A stretch of DNA of 41,216 bases from the NCBI RefSeq assembly GCF_001613795.1, contig NZ_LPVZ01000015.1, positions 1 to 41,216 of the forward strand, written 5' to 3'. The stretch comes from Thalassospira sp. MCCC 1A01148. GTDB lineage: Bacteria > Pseudomonadota > Alphaproteobacteria > Rhodospirillales > Thalassospiraceae. This document shows, piece by piece, positions 7,365-14,600 of the stretch. The notes beneath the pieces were generated by a model that made no database searches, had not been told where the DNA came from, and was given only the letters and a program-made list of their open reading frames with translations. Made by a program: the position numbers and the translations under genes. The first letter of the stretch is position 1; every line of letters begins with the position of its first letter.

Positions 7365-8816
7365 ATGTCCATGGTTATTCGTGGCGGAACCATTGTTACC
7401 GCCGACCTGACATACAAATCCGATATCCTGATCGAAAACGGCAAGATTGCCGCGATTGGCGACAACCTGACCGGGGACAAGGTGATCGAGGCCGACGGCT
7501 GCTATGTGATGCCCGGCGGTATTGATCCGCACACCCATATGGAAATGCCCTTTATGGGCACCTATTCCGAAGACGATTTCGAAAGCGGCACCAAGGCTGC
7601 TGTTGCCGGCGGGACGACCATGGTTGTCGATTTCTGCCTGCCGGCACCGAACCAGTCGCTGCTTGAAGCACTGCAGGCCTGGGATAACAAATCCTCCAAG
7701 GCGGTGTGTGACTATTCCTTCCACATGGCGATCACCTGGTGGAGCGAGCAGGTCTTTGATGAAATGAAGACCGTTGTGCAGGAAAAGGGTATCAACACCT
7801 TCAAGCATTTCATGGCCTACAAGGGTGCGCTGATGGTGGATGATGACGAAATGTTCGCATCCTTCTCGCGCTGCTCGGAACTGGGCGCGATGCCGCTGGT
7901 CCATGCGGAAAACGGCGACGTGGTCGCGACCCTTCAGGCCAAATTGCTGGCCGAAGGCAATAACGGCCCCGAAGCCCACGCCTATTCACGGCCCGTGGAT
8001 GTCGAAGGCGAAGCATGTAACCGCGCGATCATGATTGCCGATATGGCCAATGTGCCGCTTTATATCGTGCATGTGTCGTGCGAACCGGCCCACGAAGCCA
8101 TTCGCCGTGCGCGCCAGAACGGCAAGCGCGTCTTTGGCGAGCCGCTGATTCAGCACCTGATCCTTGATGACAGCGAATATAAAAACACCGATTGGGATCA
8201 CGCCGCCCGTCGCGTCATGTCCCCGCCGTTCCGCAGCAAGGAACATCAGGATGGCCTGTGGAATGGTCTGGCATCGGGCAGCCTGCAGGTTGTCGCAACC
8301 GACCACTGCGCCTTCACCACCGAACAGAAACGCATGGGCGTTGGTGACTTCACCAAGATCCCGAACGGCACGGGCGGCCTTGAAGATCGCATGCCGCTTC
8401 TGTGGACCTATGGTGTTGGTACCGGTCGTCTGACCCCGAACGAGTTCGTGGCGGCAACGTCTACCAACATTGCCAAGATCCTTAACATTTATCCGCGCAA
8501 GGGTGCGGTTCTGGTGGGCGCAGATGCCGATCTTGTGGTCTGGGATCCGAAGGCCTCCAAGACCATCACCGCCGAACACCAGCAGTCCGCAATTGACTAC
8601 AACGTGTTCGAGGGCATCGAGGTCACCGGCCTTCCGCGCTACACCATCAGCCGTGGCCGTATTGCCGCCGAAGAAGGTGTGGTTCTCGCCAAATGCGGCG
8701 ACGGCGAATTCATCGCCCGCGAACCGTATCCGGCCGTCAACAAGGCGCTTTCCAAATGGAAAGAAATCACATCCCCGCGCAAAGTTGAACGCAGCGGTAT
8801 TCCGGCTGGCGTTTGA
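7365..8816 (+). CDS. Dihydropyrimidinase (D-hydantoinase family)
   Basis: Amidohydrolase of 483 residues that opens 5,6-dihydrouracil/dihydrothymine to N-carbamoyl-beta-amino acids. The binuclear metal ligands are visible: His56 and His58 (DPHTHMEM), the carbamylated Lys153 (MAYKGALMV), His180 (LVHAENGD), His236 (IVHVSCEP) and Asp313 (ATDHCAF). Length fits the 460-490 family range. Start ATG 7365 follows AAGGAG (7353-7358); the upstream in-frame region has no family similarity. Together with beta-ureidopropionase and the aminotransferase it makes the lower reductive pyrimidine pathway. Dihydropyrimidine dehydrogenase is not in the window. Hydantoinase or allantoinase activity is the alternative, but the HAEN and CAFTTEQK motifs favour dihydropyrimidinase. 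Confidence 0.92.
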   Translation: MSMVIRGGTIVTADLTYKSDILIENGKIAAIGDNLTGDKVIEADGCYVMPGGIDPHTHMEMPFMGTYSEDDFESGTKAAVAGGTTMVVDFCLPAPNQSLLEALQAWDNKSSKAVCDYSFHMAITWWSEQVFDEMKTVVQEKGINTFKHFMAYKGALMVDDDEMFASFSRCSELGAMPLVHAENGDVVATLQAKLLAEGNNGPEAHAYSRPVDVEGEACNRAIMIADMANVPLYIVHVSCEPAHEAIRRARQNGKRVFGEPLIQHLILDDSEYKNTDWDHAARRVMSPPFRSKEHQDGLWNGLASGSLQVVATDHCAFTTEQKRMGVGDFTKIPNGTGGLEDRMPLLWTYGVGTGRLTPNEFVAATSTNIAKILNIYPRKGAVLVGADADLVVWDPKASKTITAEHQQSAIDYNVFEGIEVTGLPRYTISRGRIAAEEGVVLAKCGDGEFIAREPYPAVNKALSKWKEITSPRKVERSGIPAGV

Positions 8817-8840
8817 TCGACCCTTTATGTACCTGACCTT

Positions 8841-8868
8841 GAAATGCCGTCCTTCGGGGCGGCATTTC
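8841..8868. terminator. Bidirectional terminator with UUCG loop
   Basis: A 12-bp stem GAAATGCCGTCC/GGGCGGCATTTC (one G-U) closes a TTCG tetraloop (8853-8856), between the convergent dihydropyrimidinase (ends 8816) and LysR gene (ends 8874). Confidence 0.75.
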
Positions 8869-8873
8869 TTGTT

Positions 8874-9779
8874 TCAGGTGCCGGTTTGCCCGTGAAAGGC
8901 TCGGACCGAGTTGATGAAGGCACGAAGGGCGGATGGCAGATAGGTGCGTTTGGGATAGTAAATCCAGAACTGGCCGTAATCGGGCATCCAGTCTTCCAGG
9001 ATCGGGACAATTTCACCCCGTTCAATCGCGTCATCGGCAATGCCTTGCAGCTTCTGGCCAATGCCGATTCCGTTCCTGACCGCATCAAGCATCATCTGCG
9101 TTGAGCTCACGGTCAGATTGCCGTTATTTGCCAAAACGAAATGGTTCTCGCCATCAGTGAAGTCCCATGGTGCGAGCTTGCCGCCGGGAAACAGCAGATT
9201 GATGCAGTTATGATTGACCAGATCATTCGGGTTCATGGGCGTGCCATGGCGTTTGAGGTAATCCGGGCTTGCGATCACCATCGGGCGGATGGATGGGCCA
9301 AGGCGAATGGCGGTCATGCCCGGTGCCAGTGTTTCTTCAAACCGGATACCGGCATCAAATCCCCCGGCGACGATATCGACGAAACCGTCATTTTCAATGA
9401 TCTCAAGGCGAACATTGGGATTATCCCGACAAAAACCTGCGATGGCTGGGGCAAGCACCACACGCGCGGCATTGGCCGGAACATTAAGCCGCAATGTGCC
9501 GGTCAGGCCAGATCGATAATCATCGAGACTTTGCAACGCACCGCTCATCTCGCGCATGGCCGGACTGACCCGATCATAAAGTGCGCGGCCCGCATCGGTC
9601 GGCGCGACACTGCGCGTGGTGCGGTTTAACAACCGGACTTGCAGGCTGTCTTCAAGGTTTTTGATGCGGTGGCTGAGTGCCGAGGGTGTCACGCGCAGTT
9701 GCTTGGCAGCGGCGCGAAAGCTGCCCAGTTCGATAATGGCGCAGAAGGCCGCCAGATCGCTGATGTTCTCATTCACCAT
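8874..9779 (-). CDS. LysR-family transcriptional regulator
   Basis: 301 residues. The N-terminal winged helix-turn-helix is typical (GSFRAAAKQLRVTPSALSHR, then LEDSLQVRLLNRTTRSV), followed by an effector-binding domain with RLNVPANAARVVLAPAI and GGFDAGIRFEE, the style of the LysR subgroup often divergent from oxidoreductases and esterases. Transcribed divergently from the SGNH hydrolase across a 116-bp gap holding a palindrome (9799-9812), so it likely controls that gene and itself. Convergent to dihydropyrimidinase; no sign that it controls the pyrimidine block. Effector unknown. Confidence 0.9.
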   Translation of the reverse strand: MVNENISDLAAFCAIIELGSFRAAAKQLRVTPSALSHRIKNLEDSLQVRLLNRTTRSVAPTDAGRALYDRVSPAMREMSGALQSLDDYRSGLTGTLRLNVPANAARVVLAPAIAGFCRDNPNVRLEIIENDGFVDIVAGGFDAGIRFEETLAPGMTAIRLGPSIRPMVIASPDYLKRHGTPMNPNDLVNHNCINLLFPGGKLAPWDFTDGENHFVLANNGNLTVSSTQMMLDAVRNGIGIGQKLQGIADDAIERGEIVPILEDWMPDYGQFWIYYPKRTYLPSALRAFINSVRAFHGQTGT

Positions 9780-9798
9780 TGATGAAAATATCTCAGTA

Positions 9799-9812
9799 AA
9801 TACTTTAGTATT
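9799..9812. promoter_or_regulatory. Candidate LysR operator
   Basis: AATACT-TT-AGTATT is a perfect inverted repeat in the 116-bp intergenic space between the LysR gene and the SGNH hydrolase, 20 bp upstream of the lysR start. Position and symmetry suit an autoregulatory LysR site; binding is inferred. Confidence 0.4.
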
Positions 9813-9895
9813 GCGTAGATTGTTTCACCATAACGTAGGTCATAGGCTGTCGTCATTCAGTTTCGCGGAAGATCCGCACAAAGCATGGAGTTTGG

Positions 9896-10657
9896 ATGAT
9901 GTTTGGGAAATCAACAATCTGGTTGGGCGCGATGGCGCTGTGCGCCGGGCTATTGGGGGGGGCGTCAGCCCATGCCGACGAGGCAAAGCGCATTCTGGTG
10001 TTTGGCGATTCAAACAGCTGGGGCTGGAAGGCAAAGTTGGAGGCGTTCCCTGTTGAACGGTTTGGCGATGACGAACGGTGGGCAGGCGTGATGGCAACTG
10101 GCCTTGGAGAAGACTACACCGTGATTGTTGATGGGCTAAACGGCCGTACGACTGATCTGGATTTCGGTGAAGATTTGGGCGCACTGGCAGCCGAAGATTT
10201 CAATGGTGCCAAGGACCTGCCGGAGGTTCTGGCCAAGAACCTGCCGCTTGATCTGGTCGTTGTGATGCTGGGCACCAATGACGCGCAGGCGCAGTTTGAT
10301 CGTAATGCCGATCAGGTGGCGCAAGGAGCGATGCATCTGGTGGATATCGTGCGCAACATCAATGGCGGGGTTCTGACCACTTATGGCACGCCAAAGGTGC
10401 TGTTGGTAACGCCGCCGCCGATGGGTGATATTTCCAAAACCCCGCTTTCGGCCAACATGGCGGGCGGTGTTGAAATCTCGCAACAATTTGCTGATGCATT
10501 TGATCGTGCGGCCAAGCTTGCCAATGTGCCGGTCTTTGATGCGGGAAGTGTCATTGGCACCAGTGGCATTGATGGCATTCATTTGACAGCCGAGGAACAC
10601 GCCATCCTTGGCAAGGCCGTTGCAAAGCAAATCGAGGCAGGTGTGCTGGTTAACTGA
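9896..10657 (+). CDS. Secreted SGNH/GDSL hydrolase (arylesterase-like)
   Basis: 253 residues with a signal peptide (hydrophobic stretch around residues 8-20, cleavage near SAHA-DEA), so probably periplasmic. SGNH blocks are present: GDSNSWGW (nucleophile Ser in block I), GLNGRTTD (block II Gly/Asn region), MLGTNDAQ (block III Asn) and DGIHLTAEEH (block V Asp-x-x-His). The family includes lysophospholipases, arylesterases and carbohydrate deacetylases; the NSWGW variant resembles bacterial arylesterases and acetylxylan-type esterases. Substrate is not determinable. ATG 9896 and 9899 are both possible. Divergent from the LysR gene, which probably regulates it. Confidence 0.82.
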   Translation: MMFGKSTIWLGAMALCAGLLGGASAHADEAKRILVFGDSNSWGWKAKLEAFPVERFGDDERWAGVMATGLGEDYTVIVDGLNGRTTDLDFGEDLGALAAEDFNGAKDLPEVLAKNLPLDLVVVMLGTNDAQAQFDRNADQVAQGAMHLVDIVRNINGGVLTTYGTPKVLLVTPPPMGDISKTPLSANMAGGVEISQQFADAFDRAAKLANVPVFDAGSVIGTSGIDGIHLTAEEHAILGKAVAKQIEAGVLVN

Positions 10658-10676
10658 CTGGGACTATTTCGAACGA

Positions 10677-10705
10677 AAACAGGGCAGCCATTGGCTGCCC
10701 TGTTT
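10677..10705. terminator. Bidirectional Rho-independent terminator
   Basis: A 13-bp perfect stem AAACAGGGCAGCC/GGCTGCCCTGTTT closes ATT. It lies between the convergent SGNH hydrolase (ends 10657) and the exporter gene (ends 10732). Confidence 0.8.
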
Positions 10706-10731
10706 CGCATTTGCGTGTTGTGAACAGCACT

Positions 10732-11052
10732 TTACGACGGACTGAACAATTTCAGCATCACGATCCCTGACAGGATCAGTGCGATGGCGACCAACCGTCC
10801 GGGGTTGGCCGGTTCGCCGACCATGATGATGCCAAAGATCACCGCACCCGCCGCCCCGATGCCGGTCCAGATCGCATATGCCGTTCCGATCGGGATAGAG
10901 CGCATGGCGATTGAAAGCAGCCAGAAACTGGCGGCAATTGCGGCAATGGTAAGCGCACTTGGGATGGGCTTGGTGAAGCCTTCGGTGTATTTCAGGCCAA
11001 TCGCCCAGCAAATTTCAAGAAATCCGGCAATAACCAACGCTGTCCAGGCCAT
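10732..11052 (-). CDS. gdx: Guanidinium exporter, small multidrug resistance family (Gdx/SugE)
   Basis: 106 residues, four membrane helices, working as an antiparallel dimer that exchanges guanidinium for protons. The essential Glu13 sits in GFLEICWAIGLKYTEGFT, and the PIGTAYAIWTGIGAAGAV segment is that of the Gdx (SugE) subtype, not of the EmrE polyaromatic-cation pumps. The 5' leader holds two ACGR-loop hairpins of a guanidine-II riboswitch (11071-11116), which fixes the physiological role. ATG at 11052 follows AGGAGG with a short spacer. Older names are sugE and emrE-like. Confidence 0.93.
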   Translation of the reverse strand: MAWTALVIAGFLEICWAIGLKYTEGFTKPIPSALTIAAIAASFWLLSIAMRSIPIGTAYAIWTGIGAAGAVIFGIIMVGEPANPGRLVAIALILSGIVMLKLFSPS

Positions 11053-11057
11053 GGGGG

Positions 11058-11116
11058 CCTCCTGTCTTGCGGGGCCGTCCCCATTGATCGGATCAGGAAT
11101 ACCGGTCGTCCGGTAT
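11058..11116 (-). ncRNA. Guanidine-II (mini-ykkC) riboswitch
   Basis: Read on the - strand, the leader of the exporter has hairpin P1 ATACCGG-ACGA-CCGGTAT (11116-11099), a 16-base linker, and hairpin P2 GGGG-ACGG-CCCC (11082-11071), followed 7 bases later by AGGAGG (11063-11058) and the ATG. Two GGACGRCC-type hairpins just before the ribosome-binding site are the definition of the mini-ykkC class, which binds two guanidinium ions through the ACGR loops and frees the Shine-Dalgarno. The pairing with a Gdx gene is the usual context. Confidence 0.92.
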
Positions 11117-11312
11117 CAAGGCGGAAGTCGAACTGTCTGAAATTAGTCTAGTTCAACGTGTGCAGTGCGACAATGTAAAAATGACGCAGTGCAACATGGG
11201 TATTCGCGCCCAAAAGCGAACGTGAGCCAAGACGACAGATGCATGCCGCACAGCTCTGGACTATGATGAGGCCATCGAATTGCGTGCTTCAATTCAAAGG
11301 TTTGCTGGCGTC

Positions 11313-11972
11313 GTGACGAAACCTGATCAAGACCGGTCCCCGCAGATACCGACCCTTGGCCTTGTTCTGGCCGGGGGCGAAGCACGACGCATGGGTGGCA
11401 ATAAGGCATTCCGTGCAGTCGGGGGCAAAAGCCTGATCGGGCGGGTGATTGATGTTGCCCGGGCGCAATGCGATCAGGTGATGATTTCATCGAATGCCGG
11501 GGCAGATGCGTTTGCTGATTTCCGCCTGCCCGTGGTGGGCGATCATCCTGCAACAGGGCAGGGGCCGCTGGGGGGTATTCTTGGCGGCTTGCGCATGTTG
11601 CCCGATGGTATTGACTGGTTGGTGACGTTCCCGGTTGATTGCCCGATTGTGCCGCTTGATATGGTGGCGCGCTTGCGGGCCGCTGCCGAGGGTGCCGGGG
11701 TGACGGCCGCCTTTGCAAGCCATGCGGACCGCGATCATTATCTTTCAAGCATCTGGCATCGGGACTCTGCGCAGACAATTGCCGATTGTTTGGCAGCCGA
11801 TGACCGTCGTGTGCGTGGCCCCTTGCAGGCAGTGGGCGCAGCCCGGGTGATCTTCGCGGATCGCGTTGCCGGGTTGGAGCCCTTTACCAACGTCAACACC
11901 CCCGAGGATCTGCGTGCAGTGAATGCCGCGCTGTCAGATCATATCGCAATGGCTGATAAATCGTCGACCTGA
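11313..11972 (+). CDS. mobA: Molybdenum cofactor guanylyltransferase MobA
   Basis: About 219 residues; transfers GMP from GTP to molybdopterin-Mo to make the bis-MGD cofactor. The nucleotide-binding motif LVLAGGEARRMGGNKA is at the N-terminus, followed by GPLGGILGGL, the metal-binding FPVDCPIVP and NVNTPEDL near the end, all typical of MobA. The start is uncertain: GTG 11313 (chosen) or TTG 11280; both put a short variable tail before LGLVLAGG, and neither has a strong ribosome-binding site. No other cofactor or molybdoenzyme genes are nearby. Confidence 0.88.
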   Translation: MTKPDQDRSPQIPTLGLVLAGGEARRMGGNKAFRAVGGKSLIGRVIDVARAQCDQVMISSNAGADAFADFRLPVVGDHPATGQGPLGGILGGLRMLPDGIDWLVTFPVDCPIVPLDMVARLRAAAEGAGVTAAFASHADRDHYLSSIWHRDSAQTIADCLAADDRRVRGPLQAVGAARVIFADRVAGLEPFTNVNTPEDLRAVNAALSDHIAMADKSST

Positions 11973-12058
11973 CGATAAGAGCCGCCCGGCAATATTCAGC
12001 ATCACAAAACCCGTATCCCCGCGTCATTTGCAAAGCGATGACGTGAAAGGATTGCGGC

Positions 12059-12694
12059 ATGAGTAATTATGGTCAGTCACTGCAACTGGTGTTGAATACC
12101 TATATCGGCGGGGCCACCAAACTGCTGACAAGTGATATGCGCAAACGGGTTGGCAGCGTGTTCACCCAGATCGAAAACACGGTCGCAAATATCGAAACCC
12201 TGACCGCAAAGGTAACAGCCGGTTCGGTTTCTGAGCCTGCATCCCAACTTGAAAACTGTGAACGTTCGCGGCAGATGCTTGCGATTGCGGTGCGATCGCT
12301 TGAACAAACACTTCAGCAGCTTGCAAGCGAGCGCGTATCGGCCATCAAAAAAAGTGCAACCATTGAACAGGGCGCGCTGAGCGCACTCGACAAAAAGCAG
12401 AAGAACCTTGATGACCAGCTTCTTGAAAATGTGAAACAGATTTCAAAGGCCGTTGGAACGTCGCTTGATAAGGCGACGCAAACGCTCAAGGACGCCCTTC
12501 AGGTCGTTAAAAAGCCGACGGGGAGCACAGGTCATGATCCGTCCGCAAGCAGTTCTGATGATCCGAAGAAACCATCCTCCCCGGATCTGAAAATTGCCGT
12601 TCCGAAATTGTCGGAGGTCATGAAATTCGACACGACCAAGACCGAAAAGATGCTTGATGACCTTGCCACGATTTTGCTTGGAAAAGGAGCCTGA
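12059..12694 (+). CDS. Hypothetical helical protein, first of a two-gene unit
   Basis: 211 residues, not recognised. Residues 1-150 look helical, with heptad-like spacing (IENTVANIETLTAKV, SLEQTLQQLASERV, LDKKQKNLDDQLLENVKQI) that could form coiled coil or a phasin-like bundle. Residues about 155-175 are a low-complexity Ser/Pro/Asp/Lys linker, and a short helical tail follows. No signal peptide or membrane segment. ATG 12059 follows AAAGGA. The next gene starts 3 bases after its stop, so the two are almost certainly co-translated and may work together. Confidence 0.75.
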   Translation: MSNYGQSLQLVLNTYIGGATKLLTSDMRKRVGSVFTQIENTVANIETLTAKVTAGSVSEPASQLENCERSRQMLAIAVRSLEQTLQQLASERVSAIKKSATIEQGALSALDKKQKNLDDQLLENVKQISKAVGTSLDKATQTLKDALQVVKKPTGSTGHDPSASSSDDPKKPSSPDLKIAVPKLSEVMKFDTTKTEKMLDDLATILLGKGA

Positions 12695-12697
12695 TCA

Positions 12698-13615
12698 ATG
12701 CCCTATACCGTTCGTGCCGCTGCTGTGGCGTCTGATCATGCGGTGATTGCCAAGGCAATTGATGTCTGGATGGCGGTTCCCGAAAACGCAGTTGGGCTGT
12801 CGTCGCCAACTCTTGATCAGGTCAAGAAAGCCCTCGCCGATCATTTCAACGAGATGTTCGAGGCCGCAGTAAATGCGCGCAATTTTGAAGGCCCGGGACT
12901 TCAGACCAAGCTTTTCGATATCATCAAAGCGGCACGCAATGCATTTGCCTGGCACGTGCAGAACGAAGACGCCGATCCGATGGATCTAGATAACGCTGCT
13001 GATTTCGTGGAACTCAAGGATCTGAACATTAATGACCCCGATCTGCAGCTGACAAGGACGCAAACAGCGCGCCTTTACTTTGCGCTGACCAAGATATTGC
13101 TGGTCAGCAGCGCGCTTTCGCTTGAAGACGCGGTATCGATGGTCAACGCCGCGATGGTTTATCAGGCAACCGCCGTTGGCGAGCTTGATAACCGTCATGA
13201 GGTTTGGCTTGGCTATGTCGGGATGTTTTCATCCTTCTTGCTGTGGGTGACCGACTGGCACCGCAACGGATCGCCAAGGGTGGAGTGGCGCGAAGCAAGC
13301 GACTGCTTCGAAAAAGCCAGTGTTGTTATCAAGCATGTCGGTTTCCTGTTTGAACAGGCATCACTTGGTGCACTGAGCTATTATGGCAGTGTTCCCAATG
13401 CATCGGCGCAAATTACCGTTGCGGGTGGATGTTTGCTCGCAGCGACGGTTCTTAAGCACAACAAGGCCGTCGTGCTGCAAGTCCGCAAAGGCATTGATGT
13501 CAGCTTCAAGCTCGTCCTTGTTCTGCTGACATTGGTTATCTACTGCCTTGTCATGGCGTTTGCCGGGACAGGACAGGGCTTTGCCGGAATGTTTGGGTAT
13601 CTTGGCTACCGCTGA
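12698..13615 (+). CDS. Hypothetical protein with C-terminal membrane segments
   Basis: 305 residues, not recognised. About 215 soluble residues (an HNHAFAWHVQ-like helical part around 80-100; many acidic residues) are followed by a hydrophobic segment near 235-255 (ITVAGGCLLAATVL) and a strong one near 268-290 (LVLVLLTLVIYCLVMAFAG), leaving a glycine-rich tail. The soluble part would be cytoplasmic and anchored by its C-terminus. It follows the helical protein by 3 bases (GGAG ribosome-binding site inside that gene), so they form one transcription unit. Converges on the Sel1 protein gene with a 14-bp gap. Confidence 0.75.
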   Translation: MPYTVRAAAVASDHAVIAKAIDVWMAVPENAVGLSSPTLDQVKKALADHFNEMFEAAVNARNFEGPGLQTKLFDIIKAARNAFAWHVQNEDADPMDLDNAADFVELKDLNINDPDLQLTRTQTARLYFALTKILLVSSALSLEDAVSMVNAAMVYQATAVGELDNRHEVWLGYVGMFSSFLLWVTDWHRNGSPRVEWREASDCFEKASVVIKHVGFLFEQASLGALSYYGSVPNASAQITVAGGCLLAATVLKHNKAVVLQVRKGIDVSFKLVLVLLTLVIYCLVMAFAGTGQGFAGMFGYLGYR

Positions 13616-13629
13616 GTGGCGATTGACGC

Positions 13630-14517
13630 TTATTCAACCGCGCAGGCACGCCACGGCTGCCATGGCTCGTAGTTTCCAAAGAACTCGGCCAGGAAATGAT
13701 CGACGCGTTCGCGGTTGATGGCACGGTCTTTGGGCGTCAGGTCCTTGTCGAACTGGCCACAATTTTCCTCGACCGCATCGCCGATGGTTTTCCAGTCGAT
13801 ATCTTCGTTATGGCCAGGCATACCGGTCGCAATCGCGCACCAGCCAACGGCCTCGGCCTTGTCATCAACCGTGCGGGCTTCTTCGGCAAGGTATGCTGCT
13901 GCGCGCATTTCACCGTGTTGGGCAGCACGCCGGAGATAAGTCAGGCGATCCACATCACTTTTGGCAAACCGGTTGGCAAGCAGGGTCGCCGCACGCGGAT
14001 CGCCAAGTTCCCACGCCTGTTTCAGGTGTGCCTCGGCCTTTGCCGCTTCGCCCTGATCAAGTGCATCAAGGGCGAGCCATAGCATTGCCTGCGTATTGTT
14101 CTTTTGCGCCGCCGCTGTATAGAGGTTGCGAATATCGGCTTTATCACCGCCCATCGCTTCAAGGCGGCGCGCCATGACAACACTGGCATCAGGGTTGTTG
14201 TTGTCTGATGCCTGTTCCATCAGGCTCCAGCCAGCTTCTTCGTCGGCAGCCACGCCAACGCCGTTGATGGTTTGGCAGGACAGAAGATATTGCGCGGTGG
14301 CATCACCGTTGTCTGCCAGCGATGAAAAAATGCCGGCCGACTTTTCAAATTCCCCGTGGCGATAGGCCTTGATGCCGTCATCAAGTGCCGACGATGCCAA
14401 CGCCGGGGCTGCACCCAGGGCAATCATCAAGGCAGTCACCGTGGCAAGTGCCAAAGCACCAACGCGTGTGGCTTTCAAACAGGATGGTTTTGCTGAACGG
14501 GCGATGATGTTTTTCAT
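13630..14517 (-). CDS. Periplasmic Sel1-like/TPR repeat protein
   Basis: 295 residues with a signal peptide (basic start MKNIIARSAKPSCLKATR, hydrophobic LALATVTALMIALGAAP, cleavage after ALA). The mature part is a run of 30-40-residue helical repeats of Sel1 style: DGIKAYRHGEFEKSAGIF, ATAQYLLSCQTINGVGVAAD, TQAMLWLALDAL, GDPRAATLLANRFA, GEMRAAAYLAEEAR. Such proteins act as protein-binding scaffolds; partner unknown. I start at ATG 14517 because the signal peptide begins there; 29 in-frame upstream codons overlap the terminator of the chemoreceptor gene. Confidence 0.78.
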   Translation of the reverse strand: MKNIIARSAKPSCLKATRVGALALATVTALMIALGAAPALASSALDDGIKAYRHGEFEKSAGIFSSLADNGDATAQYLLSCQTINGVGVAADEEAGWSLMEQASDNNNPDASVVMARRLEAMGGDKADIRNLYTAAAQKNNTQAMLWLALDALDQGEAAKAEAHLKQAWELGDPRAATLLANRFAKSDVDRLTYLRRAAQHGEMRAAAYLAEEARTVDDKAEAVGWCAIATGMPGHNEDIDWKTIGDAVEENCGQFDKDLTPKDRAINRERVDHFLAEFFGNYEPWQPWRACAVE

Positions 14518-14552
14518 GGTGTCTTGTCTAACATTTCTGTGCCAGGCGGGCG

Positions 14553-14592
14553 AAAAAAAATGCCAGAACAGACCAGATGGCCTGTCCTGGCA
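14553..14592 (-). terminator. Rho-independent terminator of the chemoreceptor gene
   Basis: On the - strand, TGCCAGGACAGGCC (14592-14579) pairs over 14 bp with GGTCTGTTCTGGCA (14574-14561), followed by eight T (14560-14553), 9 bases after the stop at 14601. Confidence 0.9.
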
Positions 14593-14600
14593 GTTTGCTT

